A DNA stretch of 64,000 nt from Persicaria tinctoria (taxonomy: Eukaryota > Streptophyta > Magnoliopsida > Caryophyllales > Polygonaceae): the NCBI GenBank assembly GCA_037127255.1, contig JBANSL010000010.1, positions 27,732,620 to 27,796,619 of the forward strand, read 5' to 3'. The notes under the pieces were generated by a model. It worked only from the letters and a program-made list of their open reading frames with translations. It made no database searches and was not told where the DNA came from. The translations under genes were made by a program, and so were the position numbers. Each line of letters begins with the position of its first letter. The stretch's first letter is position 1. Below, piece after piece: positions 55,326 to 64,000 of the stretch.

Positions 55326-55507
55326 AGTTAGTGTATACATTTGTGACAAATTGCACCGGAATGAAAATAAACTGAACATACATCTCCTCAATCAGCTCTT
55401 CAGTCAAGACATGAATGAAACTAAATCTTCTCAATTAGCTCAATCAACTCCTTAATTAAGACATGAATTAAACTAAACTAAACAGAACTCCTTGAATAGG
55501 TAAATAA

Positions 55508-55592
55508 AGAGCGGCCATTTCGGGGTTCGAACCGGGGACCTTTGGGTACTACCCACAAATCCTTTCCGGTGAGCCATTCCGGAATGGTTAAA
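55508..55592 (-). mobile_element. tRNA-derived SINE-like sequence B
   Basis: On the minus strand ATGGCTCACCGGAAAGG (box A-like) is followed by CCCCGGTTCGAACCCCG (box B, about 55524-55540). The head is tRNA-like but lacks a cloverleaf I can close. It most likely marks a SINE or a tRNA-derived pseudogene. Confidence 0.5.
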
Positions 55593-55968
55593 CTAAACAA
55601 AACTCCATTTTCATTATAATTACGCAAAATTTCTCATCACACATAAATGAAATAGAACAAAAGGAAAGTAAAAAAGGGTGTTGGTTGTGTTAATATGGGC
55701 TCATCAGCATCTGATTTTCATATTTCACGGCCTCATTTATCTTATAATTCTGGGTACCATGGATTTGTGTACTTGAGACCCCAGCAGAAAATTGCTTACA
55801 TATATAACTCGTAGCGCAAAACAAAATGTAACTAATTGACATGGTACATGGATTCTAAACATAATTTAATCCTTTAGATTTTACGCTAAATGCTTCATCT
55901 TTTTTTAATGGTAAAGTACTTCCCATGGTAATTTGTCATATTTTTATATATGTGGATTTATTGTGTAG
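55593..55968. other. AT-rich spacer
   Basis: No gene or repeat border is clear. It ends in an intron-like TTGTGTAG acceptor in front of the next feature. Confidence 0.4.
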
Positions 55969-56080
55969 CCAAAGCAAGATCCTAAACAGGAGCAATTAGT
56001 TCTAGTGGTTGTCTTATTTTCCGGAGGAGTGGATTCAATGATACTTGCAGCACTATTGTATGAATGCCTAGATGCAAGAT
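55969..56080 (+). pseudogene. Single exon of an asparagine-synthase-domain (ASNSD1-like) gene
   Basis: This is a 112-nt exon with a GTGTAG acceptor and a GTATGT donor. It reads VVLFSGGVDSMILAALLYEC, the PP-loop of the asparagine synthase domain that binds ATP (SGGxDS). The wording matches plant ASNSD1-like proteins best. No neighbouring exon of the same protein was found on either side, so it is an isolated fragment, probably captured and moved by a transposon. The exon itself is intact. Confidence 0.65.
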
Positions 56081-56374
56081 GTATGTCATTTGGAAACTGC
56101 TCTAATTAACAAAACTATGTGAGTATAGAATACTGAAGTCAATAGGCATGAAGTACATCTAATACATCCAAGCATATGCCAACATACCAGCTGTGTCTAA
56201 TGAAATGTTTGCCACTAGAACTTGATTGACAGTTTTCATTCTATCATGATTAGGGAAGTTGTAGAATGACACAAGGAAAAAAGAAAAGAGTAGAGAAAAG
56301 CCCAAGAAGTAGAAAAAAGGCAGCAAGCTGACATTTTGCCACTCTTGAGAAATAATATAAAGAGAAAATTTTAC

Positions 56375-56506
56375 CAACTGTAATTGGCTCTGTTGAAGGA
56401 GAAACTTGTACCCCCTCAACTCCATCTTCTCTGACTGGAGTATATATTGCAACCAATATGTAGCCTACGTCATCAACATTGGATTCATACATTCTCCAAG
56501 TTTCTC
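56375..56506 (-). pseudogene. Isolated exon of an unidentified plant gene
   Basis: This is a 132-nt minus-strand exon with a TTTCTAG acceptor and a GTAAAAT donor. It contains YESNVDDVGYILVAIYTPV followed by REDGVEG and EPITV. The pattern is that of a repeated Ig-like domain such as the A9 repeats of the plant microtubule protein AIR9, but I am not certain of the parent. Upstream on the same strand, 57100-57020 looks like a UTR-type first exon ending AAAAG with a GTTCG donor. This could be a truncated gene rather than a capture. Confidence 0.45.
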
Positions 56507-57839
56507 CTAGAAAATCAAAGGATTGTAACTTGTAAGATAAGAAACTAGAACTTATGGCAGCACATCTATTTGAAATGAAATCATATTGGACAAAGAATGC
56601 AATAGATTCAGTTTTCATCGACTTCATATTATGTGAAACATGGAAACAGGAAGGCATGTGTCTCTTTCTTGTCTTTTATCTTCACATAACCATTCTATTT
56701 TACTTCAATACAACTGACTATTACATTCAAGGTAAGAAATCACATTTAATGGTGTAAGAATGAGCACCTCTATACTCACAAGATATGAAGATCAAGAGAC
56801 AAATGGTACAAATTACAGATCTACGAAATCAAGACAGAGGTAAATCAGCTCAGATCGTAAAACCCTAGCCATAGACCAACTCTCAATCAACACAAACAAA
56901 GCGCAATTGGGGAAGTAATCAGCCAAAAAACAACAAAAATGCCCTAAAACAACAAGGAAGAAAACAAATTTGGAGCAAGAGCTACAAAAGACGGGAAATT
57001 ATTCAGAAAACAAGAGAGGTGTGAAACGAACCTTTTGGAAATCACAAGGAGCCACACCGGGGAGGTAGAAGGAGGAAGACAGAGAGACGAAGCTAAACAA
57101 AAGGGTTCAGCATATGCGTATGAGTCACGCGCATGAAAACCGAAATTCCGACCAGAAAAAATACCAATTTGTTCATCGGTGCAGTTTAAAATACCAATTT
57201 GGCACCGACGGCTTTTTAAATACCCAAATGTCCAACATTGCCAGTTTTAAATACCGATTTGATATTTTGGCCAAAATTTCCACTTTAAGCATTTTACACC
57301 CTATGGCAATTTTACACCCTAACTCTTCCCTACACACACACACACTATAGTTTAAAACAGAAGCATTTTGCACACGTGTAACCCTCCCCTTAAATTTAGG
57401 AATTTCTTCCAATTGCAATTAATTAATTATGTTAGAATTTATTTATGTGTATTATTTACATTTATGTAGGTAAACTACTAATCTTCCTACCTTTTCTATT
57501 TTCGGTATTTAATATCTACTTTCCTAATCCTATAAGGTCTAGCTTGCAATACATTTCTACAATTTCATATTTTATACCAGTTATATAATTATCATTTTGG
57601 TAATTTTTTCCACACAAATAGATATACATGATTCAGAAAAAAAATATAAAATTAAAAAAAATCAATATATACATGATTCGTATTTTGGAAACTAATATCT
57701 ACTTTTACAATCAATTATCATTCAATTTCTAATTTGATTATAAATTGAGTATATATACTTTCCATTTTGAAGAATATTTTGGATAATTTCTATGTAAATT
57801 GGGTGGATTCTCCACTACTTAATTAATTCAATGTACACT
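56507..57839. other. Spacer with possible minus-strand 5' UTR and repeats
   Basis: Positions 57020-57100 on the minus strand resemble a transcribed leader and donor site. A short tandem motif (AAATACCAATTTG or AATACCGATTTGATA) occurs at about 57159-57260. The remainder is AT-rich with no supported gene. Confidence 0.35.
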
Positions 57840-59450
57840 TACTTCTGAACGGTACAACCCTCTTATTAGTTGGGAAAAGATATGCAAAAATAAGGAAAAT
57901 GGTGGGCTTAGCCTTAAATTGGATGAAGAGAAAAACATCAGTTTACAACTCAAATTACTGTGGAAAATCCTTACAAACCCTAATAATATATGGGTTAAAG
58001 TCATTAAAGAAAAGTACTTAAAAGATGACACAGTCTTTGAAAGTAATAAGCAAAATGTCTCATGGCAATTTAAAAGACTCCTCCATCTTAGAGAAACTTT
58101 TAGTAAATGACTCCTATGGATCTTGGGGGATGGGAATACCATAAATGTATGGTCGGATCCATGGATAAACAATCTCTCTCTCCAATGCTATCAAGGAAAT
58201 CATGATCCTAATATGAAGGTGGCCCATCTGTTCACTCCTTAAAGACAATGGAATCTTCCATTACTAAGAAAACTTATCTCACCCCAAGTGGTGCTTACCA
58301 TCTTGGAGACTCCAATTCCGACATGGAACACACCAGATAAACTAATTTGGAAACTAAATCTGAATGGAGAATTCACTACAAAATCTGCTCACAAAATAAA
58401 AAGCAATAATGTGCAAAACACAACAGATCACAATTGGATCTGCAAGCTCAGTTTACCACCTAAAACCCAAAATTTTATTTGGAAGGTTGTTGCTGATGGA
58501 CTACCAGCCAAAGTGCCGCTTAATAGACACTTCAATAGAGTACCAGCCCAATGTGTGCTTTGTCAAAACGCCGATGAAGATGCACATCATTTACTCTTAG
58601 AACGTCCTTTCTTTAGAACAATCATAAGCAACTAAGAATGCGTAACAAGAAGATATTTTATTAACTTCAGAGTTGAAAAACCATTCAGGAAGATCTCAGC
58701 TCCATTAACCACAATAATTCCCGTAGGATTTTTGCTTTATTTGGCATACCATTTGGGAATTGAGAAATAAAATCATTTTCAACAACTACAATATAGGATC
58801 ACATACATCTATAATCCACCAAATATGTCAGAATATTAAGGATTGGAACTGTACTACTCCTAAAGGAACAACAATAAACAAGAAAGATAAGCGAAAACCC
58901 TCTAGGTGGGTTAAGCCACCATATGTCATATACAAAATTAACGTAGATGGCTCGATTAGGGTCCCTAATGATTGTCAATCTGGGGGCATTATTAGGGACA
59001 GTACAGGCCAGGTGATCGATATCTTTCAGCAGAGAGAAAGATCAGGATCTATATATCATTCAGACAGAAGTTGTCGCCTTCTGCTTAGGGATACAACGAG
59101 CTATAGAGAAAGGATTAACGCAGGTGATTATTAAAGGTAATAGCTTGAAAGTAGTGGAAGCAATTAATGATAGCACCAAGGTCGATTGGGAGATCTACAG
59201 AATAATTGAGAAGATCATTCTGATGAAAGAGAATTTTGACAAGATTGAATTCCGACATTGCTTCAGAGAGTCAAATGCAGTCAAATGCAGCAGCTGATTA
59301 CATTGCTAGATTTAGAGGTATATGTAACATATCGACTCTCCTCTTGCATGGGGATTTATATAACATCATCTATAGGGATGATTAAGAATGAACCTTGCCC
59401 TGGTAAGACATTCTACTGTTTGCCTACTTTAAAAAAAAAATATAAAAAAA
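57840..59450 (+). mobile_element. LINE 3' end with zf-RVT and RNase H domain
   Basis: Plus-strand L1-type ORF2 C-terminus. NGGLSLKLDEEKNISLQLKL and IWVKVIKEKYL come first, then GDGNTINVWSDPWI. The zinc-finger region follows (LPPKTQNFIWKVVADGLPAK, CVLCQNADEDAHH). A plant-type RNase H comes next (YKINVDGSIRVPNDCQSGG, IIRDSTG; about 58930-59010), and the copy ends in an A-rich tail near 59430-59450. In-frame stops near 58108 and 58241 and frame changes near 58635 and 59090 show it is inactive. The endonuclease and catalytic reverse transcriptase are missing by 5' truncation. Confidence 0.8.
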
Positions 59451-59579
59451 TGTACACTTGATATGATTATTTATATTGGGTAATTTTGACATTATCATAC
59501 CCATCTGCATACAAATCCTTTATCAGTCGGTTAACTTCTTGCTTTCTTACTCCCTTTTTTGCATTCATGCCTCTTATAT

Positions 59580-60760
59580 TCATAGTTGAAGCTCTTTTAC
59601 AGGTTTACAATGATGGCAATACAATTTGCAAGAGTTGAGAATATTTATTACTCATCCGTTGTCACAGTAGAGGATCATACAAATTTATTCAAGTGCTCTC
59701 GATATTAACTACACAAAAGCTCCATTGGAGCTGACTTTTTAATCGACGAGAATGTTAGTTTTGAACCTTTTTTTTTTAATCGATTTTGTACATTATAGTG
59801 TTATACCAATTTCCTGCTCATAACTTCCTTTGATTTTTGTAATCTAAATTTATGATCATATTTAGCTATTATTGAACTACATAGTTTGAATTCTTACTTA
59901 TTCTTTTATGTTTAGGCAACTAGAATTGATGCTACTTTCAAAGGGAATTTGTTTTAGATGCCACTGTCAGGGGACATATGAGCATTATCATCTCTAATTT
60001 TGGACTTACTAAAGATAAAGGGTTGTATAGATTCATAAACACCTTTAGAAAATATAAGTATTCTCAATATATCGGGACGTGTGATGCCTTGCCCAGATCA
60101 CGTACCACATGGTTTTCAATATGTTGGCTTCACTACTATTCTTTCAACTCAAAATATATCTCAATGAATATTTGATTGGTAAATCCCTTAAACCTTATTC
60201 ATACTTTGCTTTACATTTTCATCTAAATCTTTTTGATACATTTTTTCTTACTTATATATTTAGATGTTATGGATGAGCTCATTGAGTTGGGAGATAATGT
60301 CACATTCATCAATAAGGAGGTAACAACAACGAAAGTTGAAAATAAGTAAGCAAATAATAGGTTTATTATTACGTTAGAAGATCACATATGTACTACATTA
60401 GGTGATGTTATTATTTAATATACCAATGTCTACTTTGTTTGAATTTCTTATGTATCTTTTATTACATATATGGCTTATATATTTTTTAAATAGTGGGATT
60501 GTTGAAGGAGATTTAGTTTCTCACACCATAAGCCATGTCAGAAGCTACTTATGGTGTAGCACTGAACAATTTCTACAATTCATTGTAATGAAAATTTTAG
60601 GTGAACTCACATTGCATCCAATTGGAGAGGTGATATGCGCCTTGGATTTTTTGTACAAATTGCAAGCCAAAGTTTCTAATGTTTGATGAAGATGTTCAAT
60701 CTATCGTTCACAAGCTCGTTATTACTTTGCGTGAACAATAATCTACAATATTACTTTTTA
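59580..60760 (+). pseudogene. RPA1-like (OB-fold) gene fragment
   Basis: Pieces in different frames resemble plant replication-protein-A-like proteins. IIISNFGLTKDKGLYRF (about 59981-60031) fits the DUF223 OB-fold. DELIELGDNVTFINKEVTTT (about 60270-60330) fits the next OB-fold, where a conserved LEDHICTTLGD block follows. Such RPA1-like genes occur both in the host and in Helitrons. Introns or insertions separate the pieces and stops are frequent. I could not find Helitron ends. Confidence 0.45.
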
Positions 60761-61046
60761 CAAGAGTTTTATACTTTTACTCCGTATCGTGTACCAAAAA
60801 AATTACAAATATATTAATTATAGTTTGGTTTACACATTAATTAATTATACAGTGGTGATAAGTTGAGATGAATGATTATGACATGATATTTTTTTACTAT
60901 TATCTCAATGTTATCTCCTTCGATTCCCCCCTTACTTACAACTTAATGTGTTACAATATCATTCATTTGAAGAGGGTGAGGACATGACGAGGGTGAGGAC
61001 CTCATCAAGCACCACTTCAAAGCTCAACGAATATTATTACGCAAAT
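60761..61046. other. AT-rich spacer before the Harbinger-type element
   Basis: No gene or repeat recognised. It ends at the TTA target. Confidence 0.4.
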
Positions 61047-61049
61047 TTA

Positions 61050-61979
61050 GGGTGTGTTTGGGAACGAGATGGATTTTAGTGGATTTATAGGATTTTAGTG
61101 GATGTGGGGGATGAGGATGGATTTTTGGGATGGAAGAGATGGAAACTCAACATCCAAATTTTTGGGTTTTGTGTTTGGTTGTATTTTGATTTTTTGGTGG
61201 ATGGAGTGAGGGGAAAAGACCGAATTACCCCCACTTACCCACGTGAAAAGACCAAAATGCCCCAACTTCATACCCTTCATACCCCCTCCCACCTCCCCCG
61301 TTTTGTGTTTGCTTCTCCGTCGCCCTCGAGCACCTCCCGACCACCTCCTCCGCCAACCCCCCCCCCCCCCCCCTCCACCTCCCCCGATCCCCCTCTCTCC
61401 AACGCCCTCACTGCCACCCTCAAGCGCGCCCAGGCCCATCAGCGTCGGGATGCCCCGAGCAGCAGCAACAACCATTGCTCGTAGTCGAAGTCGAGAGAGG
61501 GGGAATCTTCCGGCGGCGGCGGGGAGAAGATCTCAGAAAAATGAGGGAACTTTGATTTCAGGTGAGACCCTTCGATGGCGGCGGGGTTTGGGGACCCTTC
61601 CCACTCTCCTCGTTGTCCCTCCTCACCAACGCCTTATTCTTCCTCAATGTCAACGTCAATTTCGCCGGCGACGAGCTCGCTGAATAGTAACTCCGATCCG
61701 AGGTTGTTGTTGCTGACAACGTATAATGGGTCGATCTGGTGGTGGAAGACATCAATTGCTCAATTCAGCTTTTATGGAGGACCAAGGAACCCAAGGGGTA
61801 AAAACGAGCATCTCCCCTTTCCTATCCACCAAACCTCCTTGGAGGAGGATCCACAATCCATCCAGTTTAATCCCCCAAATCCCATCCCATGAATCTCACA
61901 CAGCCAAACAACCCGACGTTATTCCCAAGGCAAATTTCCCATCCTAGACACCCTCTAAACCCAACACCCAAACACACCC
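61050..61979. mobile_element. Non-autonomous Harbinger-type element, 930 bp, with captured sequence
   Basis: The terminal inverted repeats begin GGGTGTGTTTGGG at both ends, and the flanking duplications are TTA (61047-61049 and 61980-61982). Subterminal strings such as GGATTTTAGTGGA and CCATCCTAGACACCC fill the ends. The middle is GC-rich and coding-like, unlike the ends, which suggests captured host DNA. A poly-C run lies at 61359-61372. Confidence 0.8.
61383..61451 (+). pseudogene. Captured SMXL/ClpB-type gene fragment
   Basis: The reading PLSNALTATLKRAQAHQRR matches the conserved N-terminal double-Clp region of plant SMAX1-like/ClpB-type proteins, where an ALKRAQAHQRR block precedes a Gly-Cys segment. 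It is embedded in proline-rich sequence. The frame runs on to 61484 without the expected continuation (a run of Gln and then AVKVEL), so only a small piece remains. SMXL proteins are targets of strigolactone or karrikin signalling; this copy cannot encode one. Confidence 0.6.
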
Positions 61980-61982
61980 TTA

Positions 61983-62376
61983 GAGTTTTGAGCCAAGGAG
62001 GAAAAGGAATTTGACATTCCAGAATAACGGAGCTATTCATAGAGGATACGTATGCAACTAGAAAACCGATCCAAGATTATCTTCCTTTTAAAAATATAAA
62101 AAAAATCATAAAAAAATGGCATGCCTCGACCCAACGGGTCAAAGGGTCAACTTTTGATCCGACGAGTCGCCACGATTCGCCAACCCATGGCTTGGGTGGG
62201 TCAGGGTCGGGTCGGGTCTGACCCATGCTCATGTCTACTACATGGTGCAAATATGGGTTTGTCTATCACTCTAAGATCAACTTTTTTTTAGGGGGGTGGG
62301 GGGATAGTTTCTTTTCCGATGAGAGCTCACAAAGTCGAGTTCGACATGAAACTCCTAGGATTAGTCGAGTGACAAG
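61983..62376. other. Spacer, GGGTCGGGT-rich part
   Basis: A stretch at 62128-62230 with repeated GGGTC/GACCC strings (GGGTCAGGGTCGGGTCGGGT) resembles hAT subterminal regions. No element border was found and no gene is supported. Confidence 0.35.
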
Positions 62377-62730
62377 TTAAACAACCTTGTCCACCAGTTG
62401 ATTAATCTCATAGAAGATATGCGTGCTTAAGGCGGAGACAAAAAAACCGGAGGAGAAGTCGGATATCCACCACCACCATCTCGATCTCCTAGGAAGGCTT
62501 TCAAACTCCGAAGATGGAATTGATACAACGTGGCTAACAGGGTTGTCGCCTTCAACCTCGAACCAACGCGCTTCAAGATCATCACCCACAATAAACCTTG
62601 ATGAAGGCCACAAGCTTTTGGCAGGGAGAGCAGAGACAATGTCCAAAACATCACACAAAACGACCTCTCTTTTGTGGTTCCTAATGAGTAATGACAAGTG
62701 CTGCAATGACCTTTGGGGCTTTTGATCCAT
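62377..62730 (-). CDS. Uncharacterised open frame, 117 codons
   Basis: A minus-strand frame from ATG 62730 includes LEARWFEVEGDNPVSHVVSI and a hydrophobic-aromatic tail. I do not recognise the family. It has no strong start context, no visible splice partner and no signal peptide, and it may be chance or a gene scrap. An overlapping plus-strand frame (62423-62725) is of similar length and also unconvincing. Confidence 0.25.
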   Translation of the reverse strand: MDQKPQRSLQHLSLLIRNHKREVVLCDVLDIVSALPAKSLWPSSRFIVGDDLEARWFEVEGDNPVSHVVSIPSSEFESLPRRSRWWWWISDFSSGFFVSALSTHIFYEINQLVDKVV

Positions 62731-63196
62731 TAAAGTTGGTTTATAGTTTTTACCGCATCAGTCCAAGATCAACTAGTAAAGATAGAAACCTATTCTTGCA
62801 AACACCACTAAAATAGCTAACTAGAGGGAAATAACCTGAAGCTCCTAAAGATGGCAAGGCCATCTCAGTTTAGTGCGGGTGCTTGATCTTATGATTTGAT
62901 GTACATATCAGTCAGAGAGACCAGTTTGCTATCAGGGTTGCTTCTTCGGCTGCACTACGATGGCCGGAGAGGAGGCCCGAAGAGACTTTATTGGGTGTGA
63001 TTAGGATCATGAATGTGGCTCAGCTAAGCTCAAAAAGACGATATCCACAAGTAATTTACTCAAAATTTGCAAGATAACAGTACTTGTGATAAATGAATGG
63101 CCTCGACGATTTTACTATGCGCTAAATGCAGCTGTCAAACGATTCTTGTATAATGGGGCCGATCTCCAAACGAGTAAGGAGTCACCCTCAGGCCAT
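62731..63196 (-). other. Downstream region of the MLO gene
   Basis: This is the expected 3' untranslated and terminator region of the minus-strand MLO gene. No separate gene was found. Confidence 0.45.
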
Positions 63197-64000
63197 CTAT
63201 GAGCCTATGACCAGTTGGATATCTTTGGATGAGGGTTCACCAGGTGAAGCTCTTCCTAGCTCGACGTTTATGGTCTTGGAGCTGTCGGTTGCAGTAGAAA
63301 CTGCTGATTTTTCAGAGCCATTGGAGGCCATTTTCAGTCCTTTCTTCTTCTTCACCTTCTGGGCCCAACCAAAGACACTCGCTTGGATGTGCTCATCAAA
63401 GATAGCCCACTTGAACCGGCTTCCCATCTTCATCCCAGCACGACAAAACAACAAAACTCTCTTAGTGTATCACAATCCAATATAGATAGCACTATAGGTG
63501 TGAATTTCTAGAAGGCCACAACTAAACTGATTATTTGATATAGTAGACTCACCTGCGTAACTAAGGCATACAGAGGTAATGTACTATAACTGCAAAGCAC
63601 TTGAATGATAACCCTGCAAACAATCACATGAGACGATCAAAGGAAAATTTTGCTGTCTAGAACCAATAATCAGTGGCAATTTAGGGCCTTAATGCGCTAT
63701 AAGGTAGTTCTAGGCAGCCACTAATAGTAAGGATAGAAAGATCCATTTACCCGATGATGAGTCTGGGTATGATGTATCGCATTTTTCCCATTATACAAGA
63801 ATCAAAGCCATATTGTACCTGGAGATGTTTAGAAAGTTGATGTCGGTATCATTGTCAATTTGCAATCAGAGTTCAAATAAGTCAAGAGGGAAATGTTGGG
63901 TTAGGAGAAGAAGAAACCGCGTACCCATATCCAGAAGAAGAAAGCAATCTCAAATGCATTCTGGAACAGGATAAAATGGATCAAGTACAGTAGAATGTGG
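63197..64000 (-). CDS. MLO-family membrane protein, 3' part (gene continues beyond window)
   Basis: MLO proteins have seven membrane segments and a C-terminal calmodulin-binding tail; family members act in powdery-mildew susceptibility and in pollen-tube or root responses. Four 3' exons are visible on the minus strand: beyond 64000 to 63925 (FILFQNAFEIAFFFWIW, a late transmembrane segment); 63818-63751 (YGFDSCIMGKMRYIIPRL); 63613-63553 (VLCSYSTLPLYALVTQ, the last membrane segment); and 63427-63197 (MGSRFKWAIFDEHIQASVFG, then WAQKVKKKKG). The tail has the basic Trp-containing helix expected for calmodulin binding and ends VIGS before the stop. Phases join without breaks and all introns are GT-AG. 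The tail is rather short. The 5' half is outside the window. Confidence 0.88.

Noticed and set aside
55508..55592. Functional tRNA gene
   Set aside because: Box A and box B are present but acceptor, D and anticodon stems do not close.
61098..61484. Full-length 128-codon gene
   Set aside because: The first third is transposon subterminal sequence and the middle is homopolymer-driven proline; only the short SMXL-like block is supported.
62423..62725. Plus-strand frame of 100 codons
   Set aside because: It mirrors the minus-strand frame at 62,377-62,730; neither has a family match, and only one is listed, at low confidence.

Overview
This is nuclear DNA of a flowering plant. Genes have many introns and clear GT-AG borders. 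The two host genes recognised, VPS53 and an MLO-family gene, are plant versions. Everything else is plant transposon material: copia and gypsy LTR elements, Mutator/MULE, hAT, PIF/Harbinger, Stowaway, LINE and SINE copies. An Au-like SINE and the general repeat mix suggest a eudicot, but I cannot name the species.

Layout. (1) 1-9,790: a MULE-type region with a decayed plant-mobile-domain (PMD) gene, cut in two by a gag-only LTR retrotransposon (1,952-6,142), followed by a decayed MULE transposase with a C-terminal OTU protease-like domain. (2) 10,075-10,262: an array of short hairpins. (3) 10,634-20,361, minus strand: a complete 24-exon VPS53 gene (829 codons), the main intact host gene; it encodes a subunit of the GARP/EARP tethering complexes. 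(4) 20,780-22,041: inverted and tandem repeats upstream of VPS53. (5) 22,045-49,832: one PIF/Harbinger element swollen to 27.8 kb by nested insertions. (6) 50,890-60,760: LINE fragments on both strands, SINEs, a hAT-like element and scraps of host genes. (7) 61,050-61,979: a Harbinger-type non-autonomous element carrying what looks like a captured SMXL/ClpB-type fragment. (8) 63,197-64,000, minus strand: the 3' end of an MLO gene running off the window.

The nest in (5) can be read from target-site duplications. The Harbinger element (TSD TTA) contains a Mutator-like element (9-bp TSD) that itself holds a hAT (8-bp TSD). Its ORF1 also holds a 21.6-kb block with inverted gypsy-LTR arms (TSD TTGAC). 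That block contains a degenerate minus-strand copia. That copia contains a second, younger copia (TSD CTATG). The young copia contains a Stowaway MITE, another TIR insertion and a solo LTR (TSD ATGTG). The solo LTR contains a further solo LTR of the same family in opposite orientation (TSD AGATA). A third solo LTR of that family (TSD GAGGG) sits in the right gypsy arm. That is six levels deep, with eleven recognisable elements.

No bacterial operons, CRISPR arrays, rRNA genes or functional tRNA genes were seen. Only VPS53 and the MLO 3' part look like working genes; most transposon reading frames carry stops or frameshifts.
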